A stretch of DNA of 64,000 nt from JAAZMI01 sp050948785 (GTDB lineage Bacteria > Bacillota > Dethiobacteria > DTU022 > UBA8154). The DNA lies in the NCBI GenBank assembly GCA_050948785.1, contig JBMNEM010000001.1:124001-188000 (forward strand), written 5' to 3'. A model generated the notes under the pieces. The model did not search any database, had not been told where the DNA came from, and saw nothing but the letters and a program-made list of their open reading frames with translations. This document shows positions 27,080-36,206 of the stretch, one piece after another; the stretch's first letter is position 1; every line of letters starts with the position of its first letter. Both the position numbers and the translations under genes were made by a program.

Positions 27080-27330
27080 ATAAGGATGCACCCGCAGGGA
27101 TTGTGGCAGCCCACAGCCTAGAGGTACAGACAGAGGAACTCTCCTCGTGGCGGGTGCCGTAACAGGCACCAACCACAACCCCCGTCCCCTCGGTTGGCAT
27201 GGAAGTACAGGCAGAGGGACTGTTTTCCGCAGCAGGCCCCTGTGGCTGGCCCCGTGCCCGTAGCGTGTCCCAACCACAAGGACCGTCCCCGCGGCTGGTG
27301 CCCGCGGCTGGTGCTCGTGGCAAGTGTCCT
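27080..27330. repeat. GGGGACG-type repeats, downstream cluster
   Basis: The 345-base gap after aroE holds several inverted or variant units (CCAACCACAACCCCCGTCCC near 27170, CCCAACCACAAGGACCGTCC near 27269, two GCGGCTGGTGC copies) plus an imperfect direct repeat of GAGGTACAGACAGAGGAACT (27121 and 27200 regions). No gene is evident. Confidence 0.6.
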
Positions 27331-27365
27331 GTGGGGTAGGGGGTATCAGGGGGAGGCGGTGCTTT

Positions 27366-27896
27366 TTGTTGGTTTTGAAGAAAAACATTTGCCTGACGGG
27401 CTTTATGGGCTCTGGAAAAACCAGCGTGGGCCAAATTCTGGCCCGTATGCTGGGGGTCAGTTTTTGGGACAGCGATGAACTGCTCATTCGCCGGCTGGGA
27501 ATGAGTATCAATGAGGTTTTCAAGTGTGAAGGGGAAGAGTATTTTCGTAACAGGGAGACGGAAATACTGGCCTTTTTGGGTCAAAAACCCCCGGGGACCT
27601 GCGTGATTTCCACCGGCGGCGGGGCTGTCCTGCGGGCGGAGAATCTGGCTGCTTTAAGGGTCAACGCGGTTGTTGTTTATCTGGATGTTTCTGCTGCAGA
27701 GGCCTGCCGTCGATTAAGGGGAACGAAAGAGCGGCCGCTTTTGCAGGGGGATAATTCCCTGGCCAAGATAGCGGCAATGCTTGACGAAAGAAGACCTTTT
27801 TATCTGCAGGCCGATTATATCGTGGATTCCAACGGCAAGAGTCCTCTGGAAATTGCCAGGGAAATAATTAATGTCCTGCCGGCGCGGAAAATTTAA
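27366..27896 (+). CDS. aroK: Shikimate kinase
   Basis: ATP-dependent phosphorylation of shikimate at C3. The TTG at 27366 is preferred (GGGAGG nine bases upstream), giving 176 residues. The Walker A motif GFMGSGKTS, the shikimate-binding DSDELLIRR segment and the STGGGAVLR motif are present, and the lid region carries RPLLQ. Neighbouring in-frame TTG and GTG codons make the exact start uncertain. Confidence 0.92.
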   Translation: MLVLKKNICLTGFMGSGKTSVGQILARMLGVSFWDSDELLIRRLGMSINEVFKCEGEEYFRNRETEILAFLGQKPPGTCVISTGGGAVLRAENLAALRVNAVVVYLDVSAAEACRRLRGTKERPLLQGDNSLAKIAAMLDERRPFYLQADYIVDSNGKSPLEIAREIINVLPARKI

Positions 27897-27938
27897 TGTT
27901 TTTCGCGCCGGCAAAAAGGGAAAAGGGGTGTTTTAAGG

Positions 27939-28400
27939 ATGAGCACCGGCAAAAAAATACTCGTCCTCCACGGCCCCAATCTTAACCTGTTGGGAAGCAG
28001 GGAGGTAAAAATCTATGGCCGTTTAAGCCTGGCAGAGCTGAATAGCTTAATCTTGAAGGAGGCAGAAAAGCTGGGGTTTGACCCGGACTGCTATCAATTC
28101 AACAGTGAAGGTGCTCTGCTGGATTGTATTCACGAGGCGCCGGGGAAATACGAGGGGATTATTATTAACCCCGGGGCGTTTACTCACTACAGCATTGCCT
28201 TACGGGATGCACTGGCAGGAGTTGACCTGCCGGCGATCGAGGTCCACCTTTCCAACATCTATGCCCGAGAGGCCTTTCGCCGTCGTTCGGTGATCGCCCC
28301 TGTTGTTTGGGGGCAGATCAGCGGTTTCGGTGCACAAAGCTATCTGCTGGCCTTACGGGCTTTGCAGGAGATAATTTGCAGAACAAAGGAAGAAGGATAA
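27939..28400 (+). CDS. aroQ: Type II 3-dehydroquinate dehydratase
   Basis: A 153-residue class II dehydroquinase. LVLHGPNLNLLGSRE at the N-terminus, the flexible lid with Tyr after REVKIYG, FNSEGALLDCIH, INPGAFTHYS and the catalytic His in EVHLSNIYAREAFR are all present. It dehydrates 3-dehydroquinate and completes the common pathway in this cluster. It starts 42 bases after aroK. Confidence 0.95.
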   Translation: MSTGKKILVLHGPNLNLLGSREVKIYGRLSLAELNSLILKEAEKLGFDPDCYQFNSEGALLDCIHEAPGKYEGIIINPGAFTHYSIALRDALAGVDLPAIEVHLSNIYAREAFRRRSVIAPVVWGQISGFGAQSYLLALRALQEIICRTKEEG

Positions 28401-29045
28401 AGGGAAGCGCAATAAGGTGGACCCCAATGTCGTCAAGACACAATTTTTAAAGTTTAAGCGACACTGGACAAAGGGGACCTCTTTTCTGGCTAAGTTTTGG
28501 GCCTTTAAATCTTTGAAATATAAAAATCTTTTGCAGCGGCGATGGTCATAGCCAGAGGAGCTTATAACTACCGGGAAACTTTACCGCAAGAAGTAAAAAC
28601 TTTTTTACCCTACAAAGCAAAATTCCAACCGTCATCACTTGTCGAAGCGGCATCTTGTCCATAAAGTGATTCAAAAAATTATCAGAAATGGAGGTGAAAA
28701 AACCTGGTTTTTTGGTAGCTTGGCAGGTCTGCTGGATGGCGTCACCTAGCGAAAGGCACTGGCGTTAGTAATAAGGGATAGACCTCCATGAAGCTTGTGC
28801 TTCACCATCTATGGATGTAAATACAACGATTTATTTACAGGGTAGGTAACTCCCCTAGCCCTGCAGGATGGTAACAGACAACAGTTTATTATTGGCAATG
28901 GGACTTGTGTAGTATCTCCGCCCAGTCCACACAGGTGCCGCTGGGGGCCCACACCCCAGGAGTATCCTGTGAGCTATCCGCTTGACTATTTATCAAGCGC
29001 CAGGCTATATACAATTGTATAGTTTGGAAAACCAGGTTTATAAAA
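28401..29045 (+). other. 645-base gap between aroQ and aroH with gene debris and hairpins
   Basis: No intact gene. Two short open frames read protein-like sequence without starts: one from about 28430 (FLKFKRHWTKGTSFLAKFW) and one from about 28552 (ARGAYNYRETLPQEVKTF). At about 28790-28816 a hairpin GAAGC/GCTTC sits inside CCAT...ATGG, resembling a mobile-element end. A possible promoter (TTGACT 28982, TATATA 18 bases later) precedes aroH. Confidence 0.4.
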
Positions 29046-29420
29046 ATGCAGTCTTTCAAGGTCAGGGGTATCCGGGGGGCTGTGGATGTTTCCGCCAACG
29101 ATGCCCGGGAAATTTTGCAGGCGACAAAGGAGCTTCTGCAGAAAATGCAGCAAAAAAATTCACTGGAAAAAGAAAACATAGCGGCCGTTGTGTTTTCCAT
29201 GACGAAAGATCTCAACGCTGTTTTTCCGGCACAAGCCGCCCGCGAGTTAGGGTGGAAATATGTGCCCTTGTTTTGTACAGAGGAAATTGATGTGCCGGGT
29301 GCTTTGCCGCGTTGTATCCGGGTTTTAATGCTGGTAAATTCGTCCATGCGTCCGGAAGAAATACGCCATGTTTATTTAGGGGGAGCTGCCGCCTTAAGAA
29401 AAGATCTACAGGTAGAATGA
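29046..29420 (+). CDS. aroH: Chorismate mutase, AroH type
   Basis: A 124-residue trimeric AroH-class mutase that rearranges chorismate to prephenate, feeding both pheA and tyrA. The N-terminus FKVRGIRGAVDVSAND carries the catalytic Arg, and Arg 89-like residues are in PRCIRVLMLVN; RHVYLGGAAALR closes the protein. There is no AroQ-type helical mutase fused to pheA or tyrA, so this gene fills the only missing branch-point step. It is 645 bases from aroQ and may have its own promoter. Confidence 0.93.
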   Translation: MQSFKVRGIRGAVDVSANDAREILQATKELLQKMQQKNSLEKENIAAVVFSMTKDLNAVFPAQAARELGWKYVPLFCTEEIDVPGALPRCIRVLMLVNSSMRPEEIRHVYLGGAAALRKDLQVE

Positions 29421-29564
29421 TTAGGAGAATGGTTCGGCCCCTGAAAGCCCTTGGGCGGGATTGCACTGCCGGATTGTTAGATGGTGTTGTTGCGGAAAGC
29501 TTTGCGGCCCAGCCTTAGGGCTTGCGTGCGGCCTTCTTCCTGGCGGAGTCTGCGGGCAGCGGTG

Positions 29565-29591
29565 TTGACAGCTAACAAAATATGTTATAAT
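29565..29591 (+). promoter_or_regulatory. Promoter of leuS
   Basis: TTGACA (29565-29570) and TATAAT (29586-29591) with a short 15-base spacer. A leader of about 240 bases follows; it has a small CTCCG/CGGAG hairpin but no T-box core. Confidence 0.6.
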
Positions 29592-29834
29592 GAATTCGGT
29601 CAGAAAACAAAAGAATTTGCCGTCAGCGGGAGAAGAAAAGCTACATGAAAAAGAAAATAGCGAATGGTGTATGATCAGGGCGGTGCAACGCTCTTTGCGC
29701 TTTTTCACAATTGTTTTCAGGGGCAGGGAGGCAAGGCTCACTTTTCCCGGGGGCTGTATTCGGGTAAACTAATAAGGTGGAAAATTGCTCCGCAAATCCG
29801 GAGTGGAGGAAATTAGATTGTAGGGGGTATCACG

Positions 29835-32335
29835 ATGGAGGGATACAATGCCAGAGAGCTGGAAACCAGATGGCAGGCTCATTGGCAGCAGAATGATTTT
29901 TACAGGGCGGAGAGGGATCCGGCGCAAAAGAAGTACTATGTCCTGGAGATGTTCCCTTACCCTTCGGGAAAACTGCATATGGGACATATGCGGGTTTATT
30001 CGATCGGGGATGTTTTAGCCCGCTTTTTACGTATGCGGGGCTTTAATGTCATTCATCCCATGGGCTGGGATGCTTTTGGCTTGCCGGCGGAAAATGCCGC
30101 CAAAAAACACGGTGCCGACCCGGGGGAGTGGACGGCAGCAAATGTGTCCATGATGAAAGAGCAATTGAACGCGCTGGGGCTTAGTTATGACTGGGCGCGG
30201 GAGGTCACAACCTGTTCTCCTGATTATTATCGCTGGAACCAGTGGCTTTTCCTTCTTTTTTATAAAAATGGCCTGGCCTATAAAAAGAAATCCCCGGTGA
30301 ACTGGTGTCCTTCCTGCCAGACAGTGCTGGCCAATGAGCAGGTTGTTGACGGGGGATGCTGGCGCTGTGGCAGTGAAGTATCCTGGAAAGAGCTGGAGCA
30401 GTGGTTCTTAAAAATTACGGATTATGCGGAACGGCTGCTTCAAGATCTGTCGCTGCTGGAGGGATGGCCGGAGAAGGTTAAAATCATGCAGGAAAACTGG
30501 ATTGGCCGCAGTCAGGGCACGGATATTGTTTTTACCGTCAAGGAAACGGGTGACCGGTTGGAGGTTTTTACAACCAGGCCGGACACGCTTTTCGGGGTAA
30601 CTTACATGGTCCTGGCGCCAGAACATCCTTTACTCGCCAAATTGATTGCCGGGAGTCCCCGTGAGCAGGAAGTCAAGGATTTTGTGCAGCAGATCCGCCG
30701 GGAAACCGAGATGAGCAGAACGTCTGCCGAAACGGAAAAAATAGGCCTCTTCACCGGCGCGCATGCTATAAATCCCGTTAACGGGGAAGAGATTCCCATT
30801 CTGGTCGGCAATTATGTGCTGATGAGCTACGGGACAGGGGCAGTCATGGGCGTGCCGTCTCATGACCAGCGGGACTTTCTCTTTGCCGCTGAATACGGCC
30901 TGCCTGTGCGTGTGGTGGTTAACTCTCCGGAAAAGGATCTTACCGCTGCACCATTGCAGGAGGCCTATGAGGGGCCCGGCACCATGGTCAACTCCGGGGA
31001 GTTTAACGGCCTGTCCAACACGGAGGCTCAAAAGGCTATCACAGACTGGCTCATCAAACGTGACTGCGGAGGCTACCGGGTGAGGTACCGCCTGCGGGAC
31101 TGGCTTATTTCCCGCCAGCGTTACTGGGGAACCCCTATTCCCATCATTTATTGTCCGCAATGCGGACCGGTAGCCGTTCCGGAAGAGGATCTTCCCGTCT
31201 TGCTGCCCACGGGAATCAATTTATCAGGCACAAAACAGTCACCTTTGCTGGAAAGCGAAGATTTTGTGAAGGCCGGCTGCCCGCAGTGCGGGGGCGCGGC
31301 CCGGCGGGAAACGGATACCATGGATACTTTCTTTTGTTCTTCCTGGTACTATTTGCGCTATGCGGATCCGCGCCAGGAGCAAGCCCCTTTCAGCAAAGAA
31401 GAGGTTGATTACTGGCTGCCGGTAGACCAATATATCGGGGGTATAGAGCATGCCGTGCTGCATCTGCTTTATTCCCGCTTTTTCACCAAATTTCTTTTTG
31501 ATCAAGGCCTGGTAAAAATCCAGGAGCCTTTCCAGCGCCTCCTGGCTCAGGGCATGGTTTATAAGGATGGCGCCAAAATGTCCAAGTCTCTGGGCAATGT
31601 TGTTACTCCCGATGAGATTATCGAACGCTATGGCGCCGATACAGGGAGGCTCTTTATCCTTTTTGCCGCTCCCCCCGAAAGGGATCTGGACTGGAACGAG
31701 CAGGGTGTGGAGGGCTGCTACCGTTTCCTGCGCCGTATCTGGCGCCTTTTCCAACAAAACATGGATCTCTTCTCCGGGAAGGCGGAAGCAGGTAAAGCGC
31801 TGCAGGAGATGCACCTCCCCTGAGCCAGGAAGAGGAAGAATTGCAGCGGGCTTTGCATTTTGCCATTAAAAAAGTAACTGTGGATATCGAGGAACGTTTT
31901 AATTTTAATACCGCCATTAGCGCCATTATGGAACTGGTCAACGCTGCTTATGGGTATCTCAATGCCCTTAGCGATGAGCGGGAGCGCCGTGGACCTCTTC
32001 TTCGCCAGGTGCTGGAGAGTATCGTTTTGCTGCTGGCTCCTTTTGCCCCCCATATCGCGGAAGAGCTCTGGCACAGGTGCGGCTTTGAGGATAGCGTGCA
32101 CGGGCAGAAATGGCCTGCTTACAATCCGCAGTTCCTGAAGGTGGAAGAGGCGGAGATTGTGATCCAGGTAAATGGCAAGGTGCGCGGGAGGATCCTGGTT
32201 CCTGTTGATTCACCACAGGATGAACTGGTCGCCGAGGCCCGCCGGCATGAAAAGGTCCAGCCTTATCTGGAGGGTAAAGAAGTTGTGAAAACGATCACTG
32301 TTCCCGGGAAATTGGTAAATATTGTTGTACGTTAA
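29835..32335 (+). CDS. leuS: Leucyl-tRNA synthetase, interrupted by one frameshift
   Basis: Class I synthetase charging tRNA-Leu. The first frame (29835-31823) holds the HIGH-type motif PYPSGKLHMGHMRVY, the CP1 editing domain (about 225-420, with TTRPDTLFGVTYMVLAPEH), a Cys-rich zinc-like knuckle and the KMSKS motif GAKMSKSLGN. At CCCC 31817-31820 the frame is lost and a stop follows. Adding one C resumes LPLSQEEEELQRALHFAIKK, the anticodon-binding domain, and the C-terminal domain to 32335, giving a normal 833 residues. The homopolymer position suggests an assembly indel, as an essential gene would not be broken. Confidence 0.94.
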
Positions 32336-32357
32336 TTTGCATGTTTTTCCTAAAAAT

Positions 32358-32377
32358 GGGGTGCTTTCCAGAAGCAC
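32358..32377 (+). other. Hairpin after leuS
   Basis: GGTGCTT tcca AAGCACC forms a compact stem 20 bases after the leuS stop; no T-run follows, so termination is not certain. Confidence 0.4.
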
Positions 32378-32519
32378 CAGGTGGGCTTCCGTACCGGTAG
32401 GATTGTGGCCTTGTTGTAGTGTACTGTATACCATCTTTTCCCATGGTAAAAAAAGAAGGAAATTAAAATATTTTGTCGAAATTATGGGGAGTGCCATGGT
32501 CAAAGGATGGTAAGGAAGA

Positions 32520-33174
32520 TTGTTCAAACTAACACCCAAGGAAAAAAGACTGGTCTTTTTGCTGGGGGCTCTTCTTGCACTTGGGCTTGTTTTGCGCCTT
32601 GTTTTGCCGGAAAATGAAACTTTTGTGGCGCAAGGTACAGGTATGTTGCAAGGTGCAGGTCAGAAAGGGATGTTCATAAAAAATGAGCACGGTGCTGCAG
32701 GAGGAGAGCGGGGACGTTTTTTCTCCGGAAGAAGAAAAATTGATCATTGTGCATATCACCGGGGCGGTAACCAATCCGGGCGTTTATACTCTGGAGGAGG
32801 GTTCCCGGGTTTTTCACGTTGTGGAAAAAGCGGGAGGGCATCTGGAAGATGCCGATCTGGAGAGGATTAATCTTGCCCAGCCCCTTTACGATGGACAACC
32901 AGTTTTTATTCCCCGTAAAAGTGACCGGGATAATTCATCATCAACCGGGGGTCCATCCCCGGCAGGTGATCCTTCTGTCGCCAAAGTTAATATCAATACA
33001 GCCAGTAAAGCGCAGTTGGAAACATTGCCGGGAATTGGCAGCGTGAAAGCACAAAACATTATCAGCTATCGTGAGAAGAACGGGCCTTTTCAACGTATTG
33101 AAGATCTGGTCAACGTCAACGGGATTGGTGAGAAGACCCTGGAGGGGATGAAAGATTTCATTACCATCTATTAA
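32520..33174 (+). CDS. comEA: ComEA-type DNA-binding competence protein, interrupted by one frameshift
   Basis: The first frame starts at TTG 32520 and gives a membrane anchor (LVFLLGALLALGLVLRLVL). It is out of phase with the rest at a run of six A (32678-32683); removing one A gives a continuous protein of about 217 residues. The second part holds an SLBB domain (IIVHITGAVTNPGVYTLEEG, about 70-130) and a C-terminal helix-hairpin-helix pair (INTASKAQLETLPGIGSVKA). ComEA binds transforming DNA outside the membrane. No comEC follows in this window. Confidence 0.88.
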
Positions 33175-33266
33175 CTACAGAGGAACTGTGCAGCTGGAAA
33201 GCTCTCTACTTCTTTAGGAGGGGAAGGAGGCCGTCCTGAGCAAAAAAGTTCAGGCTTACTGCCGTT

Positions 33267-36017
33267 ATGAGGATCAGAATAACACTTATCGCGCTTATTG
33301 TTGCCCTGGGGTCGACGATTTGGGCCGCAGGGTTCTACACGGATTTCCTCTGGTTTGAAAATCTGGGTTATGGTGCTGTTTTCTGGAACATTTTTTTATC
33401 CCAGTGGGCGGTGAGGCTGGCCGCGGGGATAATTTTTTTCCTTTTTTTGTATGTCAACCTCTTGTTTACACGCCGTGCCTTATTGAGTTCCCTCAATCTG
33501 AAATTGCGGGAAAAAATTTTTGAGAACTATTTAAGCAGTTTGCTTACTAAACGGGGGTTAACTCTTTTTTTTCTGGCCGGCAGCCTCTTTTTGGCTTTCT
33601 TTTTTTCCTCCTATACCGGAGAGCTTTGGCTGCAGGTTCGCCAGTTTTTACAGGGTGTGGAGTTTGGATTAAGCGAACCGATTTTTAACAAGGATGTTTC
33701 TTTTTATGTTTTCCGACTGCCCTTGTGGCGATCTCTTTATGTTTTTTCACAAACGCTGGTGATCATCACCATCCTTGTAGTCAGTATGCTTTATTTGCTG
33801 ACCAATCCCCCGGTGCAGGTGGGTAGAAAGGTGTTATTTTTTCCTTACCAGGGGCGGCGGCACATCTTTTTTTTGTTGTCTCTAGCCTTTCTACTCAAAG
33901 CCGGTGATTATCTTTTACAAATGTATGGGCTGCTGTTTTCGCCGCGTGGGGTAACTTTTGGGCCGGGTTATGCCGATCTCCATGCCAACCTGCCCGCCCT
34001 GTGGGTCCTTTTCTTTTTAGCTTTGGCCGCCGGTGGTCTGCTTATTTTCAATATTTTTCAGTTCCGGGCCCGTCTGATTTATATCAGTAGCGGCGTTCTT
34101 ATCGGCGCTTCTCTCCTGGTGGGGGGTATTTACCCCTCCTTTGTCCAGCAGTTCAGGGTGGATCCCAATGAACTCGCCCTGGAGCGTCCTTATATCGAAA
34201 ATAATATCAAGTTTACACGCCGGGCTTACGCTTTGGACAAAGTCCGCGTCGAACACTACCCGGTCCGGCGGGAACTGGATTTTGATGATCTGCAGGCGGC
34301 CGGAGGAACAATAGAAAATATACGCCTCTGGGATTACCGTCCTTTAGGTCAAACTATTAATCAACTGCAGGGGATACGCCCGTACTATAAATTCCGGGAT
34401 GTGGATACAGATCGCTACTATCTTGATGAGCAATACAAGCAGGTCATGCTTTCCGCCAGGGAGCTTGACCCGGAAGAACTGGCCGTGCAGGCCCGGACGT
34501 GGATCAATTTACGCTTGCAGTATACACACGGTTATGGACTGGCAATGACCCCCGTAGCCCGGGTTACAGAGCAGGGCCTGCCGGAGTTTATCGTGCAGGA
34601 TATACCGCCTGTGCTTGGCGGGGGATTAGAGCTAAAAAGGCCGGAGATATATTATGGGGAAATGGGCAGCGATTATGTGCTGGTGAATACCAAAACTCCT
34701 GAATTTAACTACCCTCTGGGGGATACCAACGTGTATACCCACTATGAAGGCCGGGGCGGGGTGCAGTTAAACAGTATCGGCAAAAAGCTGCTTTATGCCC
34801 TCAAATTTTCTGATCACCGCCTGTTCCTTTCCGGAGAGTTGACCGAACAGAGCAGGATCATGTTTAACCGTCGCATTCCGGAGCGTGTGGAGAAGATCGC
34901 CCCGTTTTTAAGGTATGATGGTGATCCTTACCTGGTTCTTGCAGAAGGGAAGCTTTTTTGGCTGCTGGATGCTTATACGACGACAGATATGTTCCCTTAT
35001 GCGGAACTTTTTGCAGGCCTAAACTATATCCGCAACTCCGTCAAGGTTGTCATTGATGCCTATGACGGCACGGTAGATTTCTATATAACCGATCCGGCCG
35101 ATCCTCTGCTTTTAACTTATGCCCGGATCTTCCCCGGGCTTTTCAAACCGCTGGAGTCCATGCCGGAGGGGCTTGTCCCTCACCTGCGTTATCCGGAGAC
35201 CTACCTGGCCTTGCAGGCACGTGTTTATGCAACCTATCATATGCTCGACCCGGTGGTTTTTTATAACAGGGAAGATTTCTGGCAGATACCCAACGAAAAA
35301 TATGACGGGGAATATCAGCCTGTAGAGCCCTATTATACTATTTTAGAGCTGCCCGGGTCAGAGCAGCCCGAGTTTGCCTTGGTCCTACCCTTTACTCCTT
35401 CACGCAAGGACAATATGATTGCCTGGATGGCGGGACGTTGTGACGGGGAAAATTACGGGGAACTTTTGGTCTACCTTTTTCCCAAGGAGCGGGTAATTTT
35501 TGGTCCGATGCAAATTGAAACGCGCATCGATCAGAATACGCTTATTTCCCAGCAGCTCACGCTTTGGGATCAGCGGGGTTCGCGGGTAATCCGCGGTAAC
35601 CTGCTTGTGCTGCCCCTGCGCGAGGCTATTTTATATGTGGAACCGGTTTTTATCCAGGCCGAAAAGAGCGAACTGCCGTCGCTGGCACGTGTTATTGTCA
35701 GTTTTGAGGACAGGGTTGTCATGGAACCGACTCTGGAAGAAGCGCTGGTTGCTATTTTTGGTTCCGGGGAGCAGGCAGACTCTCCCCCGCCTGCTGACGT
35801 GCTTGAGCCTGAACCGGAGCAGCCGGATGAAATTGACGGGCTGCAGCCGGAAACACCGGATGGTGTCCCGGAGTTGGCCCGCCGGGCCCAGGAGCTCCTG
35901 CAGGAGGCCCAAGTAAACCAGCGAAACGGTGATTGGGCCGGTTATGGCCGGTCTTTGCAGGAACTGGAAAAAACACTGACCGAACTGGTGCAGAGCAGTA
36001 CGAACGCTGACAGTTAA
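33267..36017 (+). CDS. UPF0182 family membrane protein
   Basis: A 916-residue protein with seven predicted membrane helices in the first 290 residues, starting with GFYTDFLWFENLGY after the first helix, the hallmark of the UPF0182/COG1615 family. A large extracytoplasmic domain follows (about 300-830). The last 90 residues are an acidic, Pro-rich and coiled-coil tail. Function is unknown for the whole family. The start is the first ATG in frame; no strong ribosome binding site lies directly before it, while an AAGGAGG lies further upstream at about 33225. Confidence 0.9.
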   Translation: MRIRITLIALIVALGSTIWAAGFYTDFLWFENLGYGAVFWNIFLSQWAVRLAAGIIFFLFLYVNLLFTRRALLSSLNLKLREKIFENYLSSLLTKRGLTLFFLAGSLFLAFFFSSYTGELWLQVRQFLQGVEFGLSEPIFNKDVSFYVFRLPLWRSLYVFSQTLVIITILVVSMLYLLTNPPVQVGRKVLFFPYQGRRHIFFLLSLAFLLKAGDYLLQMYGLLFSPRGVTFGPGYADLHANLPALWVLFFLALAAGGLLIFNIFQFRARLIYISSGVLIGASLLVGGIYPSFVQQFRVDPNELALERPYIENNIKFTRRAYALDKVRVEHYPVRRELDFDDLQAAGGTIENIRLWDYRPLGQTINQLQGIRPYYKFRDVDTDRYYLDEQYKQVMLSARELDPEELAVQARTWINLRLQYTHGYGLAMTPVARVTEQGLPEFIVQDIPPVLGGGLELKRPEIYYGEMGSDYVLVNTKTPEFNYPLGDTNVYTHYEGRGGVQLNSIGKKLLYALKFSDHRLFLSGELTEQSRIMFNRRIPERVEKIAPFLRYDGDPYLVLAEGKLFWLLDAYTTTDMFPYAELFAGLNYIRNSVKVVIDAYDGTVDFYITDPADPLLLTYARIFPGLFKPLESMPEGLVPHLRYPETYLALQARVYATYHMLDPVVFYNREDFWQIPNEKYDGEYQPVEPYYTILELPGSEQPEFALVLPFTPSRKDNMIAWMAGRCDGENYGELLVYLFPKERVIFGPMQIETRIDQNTLISQQLTLWDQRGSRVIRGNLLVLPLREAILYVEPVFIQAEKSELPSLARVIVSFEDRVVMEPTLEEALVAIFGSGEQADSPPPADVLEPEPEQPDEIDGLQPETPDGVPELARRAQELLQEAQVNQRNGDWAGYGRSLQELEKTLTELVQSSTNADS

Positions 36018-36084
36018 GTTTCTTTAAAATAAAAAAGTGTAATTTCTACTAATAGCGGGATTACTTTCAACTAAGATAATACTG

Positions 36085-36112
36085 GGTGGAGCTTGAGCTT
36101 CCACCTTTTTTT
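36085..36112 (+). terminator. Intrinsic terminator of the UPF0182 gene
   Basis: GGTGGAGCT and AGCTTCCACC flank a short loop and are followed by seven T. Confidence 0.88.
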
Positions 36113-36206
36113 GTTTATAAATTAAAAATTCCTATAGAACAAAATACCTTTTGTTTACGTCTTAGTTATTGAGAGTAAGTATATAAGGAGAAAGGGAAGG
36201 GGAACG

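Noticed and set aside
27071..27584. Two overlapping minus-strand open frames after aroE
   Set aside because: They run across intergenic repeats and into aroK; the composition is Pro/Gly/Arg-rich and repeat-derived.
29592..29834. T-box leader for leuS
   Set aside because: The leader has a small hairpin but no GGTGG-ACCGCG core, no AGAGAG bulge and no T-box terminator.
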